A stretch of DNA of 64,000 bases, taken from NCBI GenBank assembly GCA_029339505.1, contig JAQISU010000026.1, positions 1,599,501-1,663,500 on the forward strand. Direction: 5' to 3'. A model generated the notes under the pieces. The model did no database searches and was not told the DNA's origin. It saw only the letters and a program-made list of their open reading frames with translations. This stretch comes from Unio delphinus (lineage: Eukaryota; Mollusca; Bivalvia; Unionida; Unionidae). This document shows positions 1-12,397 of this stretch, piece by piece; positions within the stretch are counted from its first letter, which is position 1, and the number at the start of each line of letters is the position of its first letter. The position numbers and the translations under genes are program-made.

Positions 1-929
1 TGAGACAGACATACAGATGGACAGGTAGATAGGTGAGAGTCACAAATGTTCTATGCATGCATAGTGTATCTAACATCGATATTTCTCCAAATTGTATACT
101 CTAAAATTTCCAACCAATCAAGGAAATAAAATGAAAAAAAATCATCAAGAAGACTCGTATATGTTCTTATCTGTTCAAGCATGGTTGACATTTGTGCATT
201 TTCAATTATTTCAGGAAAAATATAATGAACATTAATAGGAATGCAAAAGCCTAAATCTATAATAAAAGAACCTTAAAAAGTTTGAATTTTTTTCTCATCG
301 TTCAACCTCCATTAACTGTTATGATTAATGCTGTATAAAAAAACATATTCTTCAAGTGAGATAATTGCAAGAACTTTTTATGCAGTGATACACCTTTGCA
401 CAATCAAATAATATATTATAAATAAGAGCACAAGTTTGTAATGGAAAGATAATGAAGTTCTGAAATGGGCAGAGAACATTTATTTGAAAGATGGTAGCAG
501 CACAAGTTAGTGAAGAAAGAAAACAACTTGAAAACAATTGATCAAATATTTATAGAATTTCTTTTTAACATAGTAAGATATCGATCCTGCTTGAGTGGTC
601 TGTCACATTTTCTAGATCAACATTTGCCATCTTTATTGATTGAACTATCTGGAAGTGAATTGCATTGAGATGCCCTCTGGTGTTTTCAAGGGAGATAATA
701 ACTGTGAAGCCCCCTTTCTGACTATAGATCTACAATTTGATAGCTCACTATCTCTCATCACCAGCAGGTACCATAGGTGGTCTTCATTTTCTCATAAAGA
801 CCCCATTTGTAAAAAAAATAAAAAAACAGGTACTTATGTAGCTTACAATAGACCCTTAAAATAAATGGGATTTTAAGGATCTTGTTCCTGTTCAATGACA
901 AGTGATTCTTGTGTGTCAGCTTGATTAGA
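1..929. other. No gene seen
   Basis: AT-rich sequence without convincing exon, SINE or array. The short open frame at 640-864 has no supporting signal. Confidence 0.5.
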
Positions 930-2330
930 ATAAAGAAAATGAGTAGTTAAAAGAGGATCACTGATCAATACCATCTGGTTGATTCAAACAAGGATCAAAA
1001 GTGACCTCATCAAAAGCCAGACATATATATACAGCTGAAGGAATAATTTCCTGGTGAACATCATTCTCAAGAGCTTTATTTGCTATAACTCTACTAACTG
1101 CACCAGCTGGGTGTTAATCAGGTATCTCTTTTTCAATAGGATCATCTTTATAATCCAAACAACTCTTGTCAGTTACAAGTGGATTAACCAGCTAGGTCAT
1201 TACCTAGTATTAAATATATACCCTTGATGGGTCAATAAAACACTGTTCTGACTGTCACGGGTCCTGAGACTAAGTCTGATGACAAATTTACACAATGGAG
1301 AGGAACATTAACAAAGCTGCACTCTACACCCTGAATAAGAACACTTTCATTACAAGAAGACTTCTCAGAAAAAGACAAAGCACCTGATAATAAAAGACTC
1401 TGAGATGCACTTGTGTCCCTTTAAATTTTAATAGGGATAGGATTAACAGAATCACTCGTGAGTGATATAGAACCATTTGACATGAATGATTCCTAATTCT
1501 CTGTAATAAAACCTGACTGGGTTTTTTATGGCCCAATGTATTGCTTTTAGTAAATGACCTTGATTTTGACCTCTGAGAAATAAGAGCATTTGGAATTGGT
1601 CTGTCTTGATTCCGTTGCTTAGTTTTCAGTTTGTAGCAATCAGAAATAACATGCCTTTTCTTCTTGCAATAAGTGCATATCCAGAGAGGTAAAGATGTCT
1701 GATCAATATCTTATCAGAAACTTTATTACTAAAAGTTGTGCCAGATTGAGATTTGGAAGTGCTTGAATTAGACTGAAGTAGCTTTTTACCAGCAGACAAC
1801 TGAGTCAGAGACTTGACAAAAAGAAACTTTATGAGCTAAGGAATACTTGGCAGCTCTATAAGCAATATTTTCTATAGCTTTGACCTTGTGATCTTCGAGA
1901 AAAGTCTCAATGTCACTTGGGCATAATTCTTAAACTCTTTAACTACTACAGATTGTCTGAGATTTTTGTAATCATGACCATCTTTCTTGGCTAAGCACCA
2001 CCTATCAAATAATTGCTCTTTTTTTCTTGCAAATTAAACAAGTGTCTGTCCAGTTTCTTTTTTAAAGTTCCTAAACTTTTGTTTATAAGCCCCATGTTCA
2101 TAACTCTTCAAGACACATTTCTTAATAATCAGCATGTTGCTTTACTGACAGGGATGTGTAGATGTCACGAGCTTTGCCAAAAAGTGCACTTTGTAATAAT
2201 AGAAGTCCAATGCTCTTTTAACAATTTAAAATCTTCTTCAGTGTTTTACAAACTGTGGAAAATATTTGGGTACTAACCTATTATTTTTGATAACATCAAA
2301 ACCCGAATTTGTGTGTAGTGGGAGAGTGTT
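930..2330 (-). pseudogene. Decayed Ty3/gypsy-type retrotransposon, Gag to protease-linker region
   Basis: Reading the minus strand from about 2330 downward, scattered frames resemble a retrotransposon Gag: LFGKARDIYTSLSV near 2190, SDIETFLEDHKVKAIENIA near 1920-1860 and YRAAKYSLAHK after it. A CCHC zinc knuckle follows (CTYCKKKRHVISDC, about 1636-1676; C-x2-C-x4-H-x4-C). Farther on, VLIQGVE (about 1335) and GNDLAG (about 1205) are typical of the protease-to-reverse-transcriptase linker of Ty3/gypsy elements. The reading frame changes several times and stops are frequent, so it is dead. No reverse transcriptase or integrase is visible, and I found no flanking LTRs. The element appears truncated. 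Confidence 0.72.
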
Positions 2331-3159
2331 TTCCTCTTGCTACCTCTATTTATTAAAACTAAATTGAAATTCCCTTTCTTTTCTCTCTCAATACTTCTCT
2401 CTTATTTTTCACATTTCATTTGCCTGTCTCTTTCTCACTCACCTTTCTCTTGCAACAGCAATTATTATTTGTCTCTATCATTCCTCTTTCTGCTACTGCA
2501 TTTTCCTCGCTCATTCCTCTTTATCTAATTGTATTTGTCTTTCTTTCTGAAGCTCGAGCTTTCTTAACTCTTATTTCATTCATATATTTTTAATTTCAAT
2601 TCTATAACCTTTAAGTTAGAGCCAGATTTAGGCTCTTTAATCAAATTCAGAGCACTTTTATCCCAAACATTCTTTTCCACCAAATATTTGAACAAACATT
2701 TTTTTTCTTTCTTAATTCATTGAAGGATCTTTCACCTCTGAAAGATAATATTTTCTGGCAAACTGGAGCAATTCATCCTTTTTCTACAAATCTAACTATT
2801 CCTGGGTAGGATTTGAAATAACGTTCTTCACTTTAGGTCATATTTTAAAGGCATACAACCTAAGTTAAAACGAATGAAATTATTTTGTTCTTTTTTCAGT
2901 TCGTGATTACTTATTTAGTTGAAAAATTACGATTCAGGCTGTTACTGAGGCCGAAATCAGGCTAGTATCGGTAAATTTTGTGATAAAATAAGCGATTTTC
3001 AATTATTGTCTGCAGACAAAATTTCGCTATTTGCCACGCCTATATTCATGTAACCTCTGTGTTGACCTCTCCCGAAGATTAAGAATTTTAGCTATGCACA
3101 AACACGTGTTTACAAAAATAATGGCGTGTCTGCAACTAGATCGAAACCAACACTTAGAT
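2331..3159. other. Pyrimidine-rich tract and possible 5' flank of the 3.16-kb relic
   Basis: 2338-2560 is rich in TTTCTC/CTCTC words. 2843-2866 is a 24-bp segment found inverted at 10852-10875. From about 2930 CpG content rises slightly before the first relic exon, which may mark an old promoter or untranslated exon. Confidence 0.3.
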
Positions 3160-4200
3160 AATGAAAGGAGGAGGGAAAAAAAGCTGTTTGGGCAAATTAT
3201 GTCAGCACACGCATATGTATTGGTGACCAGCATGAACGATGGAATAAAAAGAAGTCCACTTTGAGCCTAGAAAATAATCCAGAGGTCGCCAAATTCTTGC
3301 TGGATACTGGTTTCATGGTGAGTCTCAATTTTGCAATGAACAGTCAAGTTTTTATACCGCTATTTTATATCTGTATTGTTAACTCTTTATCAAAACTCTT
3401 AAAATAACATATTTTATATAAACTGGCATTATTCCATTTAGCTTGAAATAAAATGTCACAGCCCTGCAACAATATCGCTGAAAACCGCATGTACGTACAC
3501 CACCGCTGCTATTTTTGAGGCCATGAAAGGGGTATTAATGATCATCATTTTCGATCGCAACCATAAGACTTTATTTAGAGGCAAGCAGTCACTTGTTTTT
3601 TTTTTTTGTTTTTAAATAAAAAAAATTATATATAATGTTAATGGTGATGGCTGTAAATGAAAGTAATGCAATACAGTTAAGTATATATTATGCATATTAT
3701 TATTTGTAAGGTATATAATATTATTGTGTCTAATAAAACATTTATTTTCCCTTGCTATATTAGGTAATGAATTGAATGGCAGTGCAAGGAAAACATCAGA
3801 AAAATGTCACAGAAGACATGGCCACAACTTCTACACCTGGGCCAACAATTCATAGGATACAAATTCCTGCTGTCTCTGATATAACCACATCAGAATCAGA
3901 TATGGCATCTATGTAAGTATTACTACATTTTATTAAATTTTATGTATATTTACTAGTTTACAAATATTTTGGTAGATGCACCTGGAAATGTATCATTCTA
4001 TACTAGTTTAATATTTTGCAGTTGGAAAAGATTGTACATTTTGTTAAAATATGATTTGTTTTATTTAGAATAATATTTTTGTTGTAAATTGTTGGCACAT
4101 GTCATTTTTGTTATTGATATGTTCCTCATTATGCTGTTTGTATTTTAGTTAGTCTCAAGTGAGAATAGTCTTTGACTAAATGAGTCACCCCTTTAAATAA

Positions 4201-4272
<72 letters not shown>

Positions 4273-6465
4273 TCTTGAGGCATTATCATTTCCATTATAA
4301 TAACCAAGATAAATGATAATGCTTTATTTTGATACAAAACTAAAGATTTCCAAGTTCAACATTAGTATTTAAACATTTCAAAATTTTATTTTAAGGGATT
4401 CAGTCTTGTCTGAAGTTGAAAAACTTAAGGAGAAGGAAAGTGTTATGATGGAAAAGTCTAAAAGTTTTATCATCCCATTTGAGAAAGTATACTAACAAAA
4501 ATAATTGTGATACATACTAAAAAGGAGAATATTCGTGCTAAGTATACTAAAAAGCAACCATATATATACATGTATAGTATTGTATTGGTATTTGTGGATG
4601 GCATTTGTGTATAAACCAGAAAATTGCTCCCACAAAAGCTTTCTTTGCAGTGTATGAACATACAAGTTAAAAATGTGTAATTACAATATATCTTAAATAT
4701 AGTATTGATGCGTAATTGAAAAAATGAAGATATACTGGTTATCATTGTAAGAATATGAATACATTGTATTATAAATACAAACCACACTAAGGCCATAGTT
4801 ATGGTTTGTCCGTTTAGTACACTTGGAGAGGGCAAGGGGGGGTTTACCCAAATGCATATGCTTGTGTATGGGGGTGGGAGGTCTGCTGATTATGTATTTA
4901 CACATATACCTCGATAGTAATTTGTCTAATATGTAACCTGCTTGACTGGGTTCAGTTGGTGTTTGAGTTTTAGTGGACAATCAACAAACTTTTTAAAGTT
5001 ACACATCTTATTTATTTGATGCAGCCAGACATTCAACATTGGTGGACTATCTGTTATATTAAATACATAATATTATTAATCCTTGATCTTTTCTGTGTGG
5101 ATTAAATATAGGCTGTTCTACAGAATGGGGAGGGCAATTGCACGTACGCAGATGGGGTGTGTGTAAAAAAATAAAGTATGCATGTGTACAGGGAGGGAGG
5201 GGTCAAGCTTTACCTGATTTTTGTGCACATGCCCATTGTTGGAATCAGATTTTGTTTCCTGAATTTTTACTTTTTTGCTTGCAGTCTAATTCATATCGGT
5301 CTGAGCTATACACAGACAGATAAACATTTTCAGAAGTAGGATAAATTGGGGATTGGAAGTAAAAAGTGGCCAGGAGGAAAATGATGGGTCAGAAGAAGAA
5401 AAAAATCCAACTTTTACCCTTATGCAGATGCTGAATGATGTTTCTAGCACACCTAGGCATATATCTAAGCAAACAATTCTTGGAAGCAGATGTATTTCAA
5501 TGTATTCAAAATTAGCCCACAAATGCATACCCTACCCCCATTTCAGGTGATAAGGAAAAAAATTTGCAGGGGTGGAATGAATTGATTATTCTCTGCCTGT
5601 ATAAAGCTACTGTACACTGGCATTTTCATCAAAACAGATTAACTGGGATTTATAATTTTGAAATAGTTCTTTGCATCTGAATCAATTTATTTATTTAGTC
5701 ATTTTACTTTGTTTCAGAAGTACAGCAGAACTGTAGAATTTCCAGATGTTTGATTGTATTGTTTGCCTCCAAAGAATATTCATATAAGCCACCAGCTTTC
5801 AGAGCTAGGAATCTGTTGGCAACTCTTGATCATAACAATCATATTGACAGAGATGTGATTGTAAACACAGATGGAAAAATAAGGTAATAAACTTTATTCT
5901 TGTTTGTTAGCATAATAATTCATTTACGTTAAAATATTAATGCTTTACCTGAAAGTTGATAAACCATCTGTTTGTGGTACAATTTAATCTTTTACAGAAG
6001 AAATTTTTTAAAATAAATTTCATAAACCAATTTTGGTTAGAATTAGTCTAATGTAATTAGAAAATTCTGTAAATAATCTAAACATTTTTATGATATATGG
6101 GTTAGATACATGTTTGCTATATTTACATTTTCATCTGTAGCAAAATGATTTGTTACATGTAATTGAATGCAGTTTTTATTTGGACTTTTGAGAATTAAAA
6201 AAAAATATAAAATGACATTGTCAGTGAAATGTTTGCATTTTCTTGTCAGATATCAAAGGTCATTCAACAAAAAAGTGAGAGATGGTCTGCAAACCCAAAG
6301 AAAGCTGATATTGAAAATGAGGTTAGATGATAGAGTTGGAATGAACCAGCCAGTTGTTTTGGTCAGAAATGATCATAGGTGAATATCTGATGTACTTGCT
6401 CCAATACCACCACCACCTACAGAACAGATTGTTACAAAACAGAAATCTCATTTTAAGTTAAAATG
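3160..6465 (+). pseudogene. Multi-exon relic of an unnamed protein family
   Basis: Candidate exons: (a) about 3164-3317, containing DQHERWNKKKSTLSLENN and EVAKFLLDTGF, donor gtgagt; (b) 3776-3912, open from an ATG, donor gtaagt; (c) 4396-4495, acceptor ttttaag, ending FEKVY and TAA; (d) 5718-5883, acceptor gtttcag, containing YKPPAFRARNLLATLDHN; (e) 6250-6378 or further, acceptor cttgtcag. Junctions b-c and d-e keep the frame. Defects: seven A's near 3175-3181 put a possible ATG at 3161 out of frame with exon a; exon c ends in a stop before d; exon e meets TGA right after NDHR (6380-6382) although protein-like sequence (VLAPIPPPPTEQ) continues to 6462. I do not recognise the family; similar N-terminal (HERW...LLD) and C-terminal (RARNLLA) blocks seem familiar from bivalve uncharacterised proteins. 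Probably a decayed copy. Confidence 0.5.
4201..4272. repeat. ATT microsatellite
   Basis: Uninterrupted ATT run of about 24 units, inside an intron-like part of the 3.16-6.47 kb relic. Confidence 0.97.
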
Positions 6466-7027
6466 ATTTAGGCCTTTTAGTCAGGTAACACCTATTGATA
6501 TCAAATTGTTATGGAGAGACTATACTAGTGATTGTATGATAACAAATGATCCCTACCATGGACCCATATAGACTTTGACTTTCTTGAAGTGTCTACTATG
6601 AGCCAAAGTCCAGCATCTGTTTGATTTCCAAGATTCAGTTTATCTTCAGACCACTGTTGATTATGTTCTTAATGCTTTTAAAAAAACATGCATTTGAACC
6701 ACAAGATGTAGAACCTTTTCAAACTTTTCATACCCATTGTATTTATACTTGTCTTATATGTATGTTTAGATTGAAGTAAATGCAGTGTATTTTGGCAATA
6801 TGATGTATTAAAAAAAAGAATAGCAGAAACTATTCATTGTAATTCATTTAATCTTATAGGAGTAACAAGATTAAAATCATGTAATTGCAAGTCGGTATTA
6901 TTGCATAATAAAGTACCTTTTAATAATTTTATTTTCTACATGTTTTGTGTAAAATTGCAGTCAGAAAGATTTCTAGGATACTTTGAAGAAGAAAAAATGT
7001 ACATTGGAGCAAATTGACTTCAATCCA

Positions 7028-7087
7028 TGTATGTATGTATGTATGTATGTATGTATGTATGTATGTATGTATGTATGTTTGTATGTA
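7028..7087. repeat. GTAT microsatellite
   Basis: About 14 units of GTAT, last units interrupted by GTTT. Confidence 0.97.
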
Positions 7088-7480
7088 TTTTCATGAAAAT
7101 GAATTAAATCAGAAAACAGCATTGAGCTTAACAACATTGTTTCAAATTCCGCAGCATAGTATTGTCCCATATTTCTTATTTCATTATTAAATATTTAGGC
7201 TAAATTTTCTAACAGAAAATAATTAGACTTTGTTTTAATTAAATTATATATTTTCCTGAATTTATTTGCCCAATTTTTTAAGAATACAATGTAATGAAGT
7301 GGTTTATCACAGGTGCAGTGATGTCTGCTATTACCGGTTCACATACAGTTTCAAACTAATTTTATAAAGAAAAAAATGCTGTTAACTTCTGGGGGTTTTT
7401 TGTTATAAAAAAAGAAATCAATTAAAAATGATACTGATTATATTTATTAACAACAAATTACTATTTACATACTGGTGTTG

Positions 7481-7803
7481 ACCGTTCCAGTGGCCTAGTG
7501 GTAGGAGCATCCACCTCAGATGCAATAGGTTGTGGAGGCCTTGATCCCTGGGTTCAATCCCTGGCTGAGTCATACCAAAGACATAAAAATGGTATTAACA
7601 GCTGCCTCATTTGGTGCTCAGCATTAAGAGGTTAGTGTATGGACTGGTCGTCCTACTGTCAGGATAATGTAACTGGGTGGGATGTCGTGCTACATGTCTG
7701 TGGCATGATGCCTCAGTGCTAAATATCACTATAAACTGCCACACTGCAAACATCGTAGCAATATGACTGAAAAAGGTGTCTTAAAAATCCAAATCACACA
7801 CAC
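7481..7803 (+). mobile_element. tRNA-derived SINE (family A), near complete
   Basis: The head resembles RNA polymerase III boxes (A-like tggcctagtgg and B-like gggttcaatccc). A conserved body follows (cattaagaggttagtg, gcctcagtgctaa, ctgccacactgcaaacat) and the 3' end is ccaaatcacacacac. About 320 bp. Other copies in the window define the family. Confidence 0.85.
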
Positions 7804-8189
7804 TGTTACAATTTTGAAACAGAATTTGGTATATTTTCATCCCTGTACAGTAGGCCCAATTTCATGAACTCAGCAGTGATATATTGTTGCAAACAGGGTT
7901 AAAGGTCAGTTAGCAATTAAAACACCCCTGTGAATGTGTAAGAGTTTGTTTGTCTGCATAGGCTAATTGGTATCAATATTGCATAAATACATGTAGCCTT
8001 GGATTACAACATTGCCAGAACTTAATGGGTACATCGAGGAAGGTATAAAGTACAACCAGTCATTTTACGTCTAAAAAATCAAGAGGTCAAAGTCTCCTCG
8101 CCTGGTAACATGACCCCTGCATTCCTGAATTTGATATGTATATCTGAGCCAGTTTTGCATTGTACTTAGTACATTATATATACTATTCA

Positions 8190-8299
<110 letters not shown>

Positions 8300-9864
8300 A
8301 TGAGTACCTAGCTACCCTAATTTTAAAAGAAATGCAATAGGAAACATACATGGGGGTGGGCTTAATTTCAATATTTGTTTCTCTGCAGTAGTTTGTTTAG
8401 GTGATGTACTAAAGTTTGGCATTGAGTAATTGGTAATCACTTGAGTCAAAAGCATAGAAACCAAGCACAGGATACTAAAACATCAATGTAATTTCTATTG
8501 AACTGTCTAGTATTTTGGAATAGGATGTCTGTAATCATTTATAGTAATGGTACACTAGTTTCTCATATAAAAGTCTCTGGAAGACAAAGAAAAAGGAAGA
8601 ATGGAGGCAGAAGTGTGATGGACTGAATGGAATTGGACTACCAGTTCAGAGAAAGATCATACAGACGAGTAGGAACACAGGACAAGAGGAAAATCTATTA
8701 CACTAAGTCAGATGATAAAATAGGTCATAACTTGGTCGAGTTAAAGACGAGTGATAGGGTTTTAATTTGAATTTCATTTGAGAGATGACTGTTATTTAAT
8801 GAGATTAAATTGTTGTTTTTTTGACTTTCACATTTTGTGTATTCATTAATTTAACTGTTTGCACCACTGACTGGGGGCTCTGAGCATTGCATCTGTCTAT
8901 CACTACTTCAATTCCTCACAAAAACATGCCAAGGGGGTCTTTTATAATAATTTAAATAATATTGGGAGCACCCCACCCAACCTAAATAACATGGAAAACC
9001 TCTATATATGCCATAATTATTCTTAGATGATATCCTTCAGTTTTTTATGCCTGACTGTACATGTACTCTTGAATTAAAGTTATACCTGTACGTGCACATT
9101 TGTACTTGTATAAGTTTTGTACATTTCATAATATATAATAGTTAGTTTTACAGTGTATGCAGTTGTGTACATTCATCTGGGTATTCATATAAAGGGTATA
9201 ACTATTTCTATGGTAAATGAACACATTTTAAAAAAACTGAAAATTTGATGCTTTTAAATGGTGTCGAGTATATTTGATTTAGTTGTAATAAGATGGCTGA
9301 TGATCCACATATGTGATATAAGCATTCAAGGTTGCTTTAGATGAACTAGTATTTTAGTCTTAGTCTTAAAAACCTTATTCTGTTTCCAGAGCCATTTTGT
9401 ATTACATGATATTGTAATTAATGAGCAGTGTCTGGATAGAATAGTATCCTAGTGTTTGTAGTTCTGTTATTTGCAAACCAATCTGTATTCATGAAACACT
9501 GCAACAAGTTTTGCTTTCTCAACTCAATATGAATATGCATTATTTATCATTTAACTTAATGTGTTACTGTATATGCACGATTAAAATCATGTTCACCAGT
9601 GTACTTTTGTTTTTTCTATTCTTTGCATCCCAAGACAATGCAAGTCAACTTCAATTCATCCTATGTTTTTAATAAATAGTCTCCTCACAGTTGCTTTCAA
9701 AACATAGCCATACATATAATCATTCTTTAGTGGGTAGGTAGCTAAAAAAATGTTTAACAAAACTTGTTCATGCAAAATAAAAATTGCATACTACAAAAGA
9801 AATGTTTTATACAACAGAAAATCAACATAAATTATATTATTCACACATCATATATTTGGATAGA

Positions 9865-10693
9865 TCATCCAAGTCTTCCTTGTGTAAAGCCATGGTACTG
9901 TCCAAAATTATTTATCCATTATACCCCATACACAACAGCTTGGAATGACATGTCTGTTGCCAGTCCATAAAATAAACTGCCTATTAGCAGTATGCTTTTT
10001 CCCCTGGTTGTAATCATTATCTTCTTCTGCTGCCAGGACATCTTGAATATACCTCTGTGCAACAAGGAGCACGACTTATCTAAAACAACCAGGTCGAAGT
10101 CCTGCAGAATTTTTTTTAAAATTGTCAGTAAAAAAAATTCCAAATAAAATAAATCCATTAAATATTATGTGGGAAAATATTAATTTTTGTGTTATGCAAT
10201 GAAGCAAACGTGTAAATAAACAAACATATGCGCAAATCACATCGACTATCGGATACGTGAACGTAATGTGGTAATGCAACTGCCCAAGAAGATCAACTTT
10301 ATTCTGAGCCAAAGAAGCGACTTTAGCGAGACCTTTTAATAGCGGTTCTGATTACAATGATACAAATTATCATATTTTTAGTTGGTTTATCTTATAACGT
10401 AACAGAATCACACAAACACGAGAAGTAAACACTTTCAAGAATGGCCCCTTATTGTCAGGATTTTCCATCATATTGACTTTTTTGCCTACTTCTTGTAATT
10501 TATCATATATAATGAGAAATCTATAAGCAATACATATATTGTGGGTGACTATAAAGAACTAAGGAGAAGGAAAGACGAAGGATAAGGCAATAATTACATC
10601 AAAAGAGAATCACAGGCTTACCTCGACTTCCATTAATTGTTGACGCGCGTCACTTGACACTGCGACTTCGGAGAATATCGGTAAATTCCGTTT
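9865..10693 (-). pseudogene. Relic with P2X7 C-terminal-like domain, frameshifted
   Basis: On the minus strand, exon 10693-10622 (24 codons, KRNLPIFSEV ... LMEVE, donor gtaagc), candidate exon 10303-10241 (NKVDLLGQLHYHITFTYPIV, 21 codons) and exon 10101-9865 are all phase 0. The last exon reads DFDLVVLDK, shifts frame to LLVAQRYIQDVLAAEED, then HTANRQFILW, VIPSCCVWGI, and after a second shift GQYHGFTQGRLG and stop. The pattern RQF-x-LW ... VIPSC-x-VW ... GQY-x-GF is the signature of the cysteine-rich intracellular (ballast) domain of P2X7 receptors, which also occurs in many non-receptor proteins of invertebrates. The residues normally present between LW and VIPSC are partly deleted. Two frame changes in one short exon argue for a pseudogene rather than sequencing error, as the RASSF exons here are clean. 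No channel segment is present. Confidence 0.6.
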
Positions 10694-10777
10694 CTGCATA
10701 ATTAATTAGCAATCTGTACAGAAAATCGTTATAATTTCATTGATTAAACTTACAGATGTGCATTTTTTGAAACTGAA

Positions 10778-10966
10778 TTACCTGTAATTACTCATTATTT
10801 CTACTATACGTTTCATAATATCATGTATTTGCAAGAACAAAAAAGTCGAAAAACTTAGGTTGTATGCCTTTAAAAGCTTGTTGGTTTCACTAATCACTTC
10901 TAAAATGTGAAATAATACTTGGGACGGAGAAAATTCCAAAAAAGCTGACTCTATGGTCCTAAACAA
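10778..10966 (-). other. Open frame upstream of the P2X7C-like relic
   Basis: A 62-codon minus-strand open frame starting MFRTIESAFLEFSPSQVLFH and including NKLLKAYNL lies just 5' of the relic at 9865-10693 and could be its first exon. No good donor connects them; a gtaagt lies farther on at about 10751. Its LLKAYNL segment overlaps a 24-bp stretch that recurs in inverted orientation at 2843-2866. Coding status is uncertain. Confidence 0.25.
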
Positions 10967-11576
10967 ATTAACAGAAAAGAGTGAAAACCAACAAGTTTTG
11001 TAAAATTCAACAAATAATTTATGTCCCTAGAATACAAAGTGATAAATGTTAAAAGAACTTTATTGTGAATTAAATACATTCTAACACAAGTTCTATAGAG
11101 TAAAGTTCTGAATAGACTTTAGTGATATTCTAAAATAGATCTAATGCTGGAAGTGTTGAATGTACCTGTGGTGGCCTGTTTTGTAGCAATGTGCAGAGTC
11201 TTTTGTTGATGCTGACTAAACTTTAGTGGTATTCAAAAAAAAAAAAAGATTTGAAGTATTGATGTGTCTCTGTCATAGTGATGTGCCAGCAGTTTGCAGA
11301 TTCACATTAATAATATCTTCAAGAAGATATCTATCTGAATTTCACTATAAATCCAAGTATCTATTTCCAAAGATATAAATGAAATACTTCAAGCATCGCC
11401 AACAGCAAGAATAAACCAAATCACAAAGAATAAAAAAAAAAAAAATCCATTTTTAAAAAAATCCAAAACTGATCAAGCAAAAAATTGGATAGCCACAGAC
11501 ACACAAAAGGCATTCTATGCAGATGTGGTAAAAAAAAAAACTGGGCGAAGAAAATTTACACAGGAATCCAACATAA

Positions 11577-11580
<4 letters not shown>

Positions 11581-11625
<45 letters not shown>

Positions 11626-11747
11626 TTCTTTTTATTTTATTTTTTATTTTTTGCTTTTGCTATTATCATCATGATCAACAACAGTAATTATTATTGTTAT
11701 TATCATTATTATCATTATTATTATTATTATTATTATCATCATCATCG

Positions 11748-11791
<44 letters not shown>

Positions 11792-11793
11792 GT
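11581..11793. repeat. TA and TTA microsatellites
   Basis: (TA)19 at 11581-11618 and a TTA/TCA tract at about 11687-11793. They lie 250-470 bp upstream of the candidate RASSF start exon. Confidence 0.95.
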
Positions 11794-12047
11794 CAGCAGC
11801 ATTTATATTGCCTGCCCAATTGTCATGTATTATTTCTTTTTTTTATTACATTAGTTTTGCAAGTCATCCCAAATATTTCTCTGATGTTTTAGTAACTCAT
11901 TCATAATCAAGTCATTTAAGGGTGCAAGATTTACTCCCCTTGTATCAATAAACCCATCATGTTTCCTGAAATGTTATTGATAGGGGGCAGTGTTGTGGCA
12001 GAGTAAATTACTGCACATGTAGAGCATCAAGTGCTGTAGTGACAAAC

Positions 12048-12070
12048 ATGGCTTACCCCCACCTCCCAAG
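12048..12070 (+). CDS. RASSF2: RASSF exon 1 (candidate start exon)
   Basis: Reads MAYPHLP plus two bases of the next codon, followed by the donor gtaaga. The start context (caaacATGGC, A at -3 and G at +4) is good. It ends in phase 2, exactly what exon 2 needs, and the joined protein has about the length of vertebrate RASSF2. The exon is only 23 nt, so chance cannot be excluded. Some invertebrate RASSF proteins (from memory, that of Drosophila) carry an N-terminal LIM domain; I found no LIM-type cysteine pattern upstream in this window, but another isoform could begin outside it. Confidence 0.55.
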
Positions 12071-12362
12071 GTAAGATATTTTGAGATATTTCATCATTTA
12101 TAAAAATACCTTGTATGTATTCATGTACAAGCTAAATTACTTGCCACTTTAGCCTCAAAGCCAGGAAACATGAATATAGGTTGAAAGTCACTTCAAGGTT
12201 TACTTCCTCCTCATGTGGAGAAACACATGGCACACTTCTAGAACAGAAGTTGGATCTGTCTTTCAAAGGTTACTATTGTCCAGCCCTCTGATTAGTAGTA
12301 AATACCATAATCTTTCTTCAGATAGGATTTTATGTATGTATTATTTTGTATGTATGTATGTA

Positions 12363-12397
<35 letters not shown>

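Noticed and set aside
7490..7565. tRNA gene
   Set aside because: A- and B-box-like sequences belong to the SINE head; the cloverleaf is not complete and the SINE body follows. The same applies to the other SINE copies.
11671..11906. Open frames rich in Tyr or Leu
   Set aside because: Produced by the TTA/TCA microsatellite.
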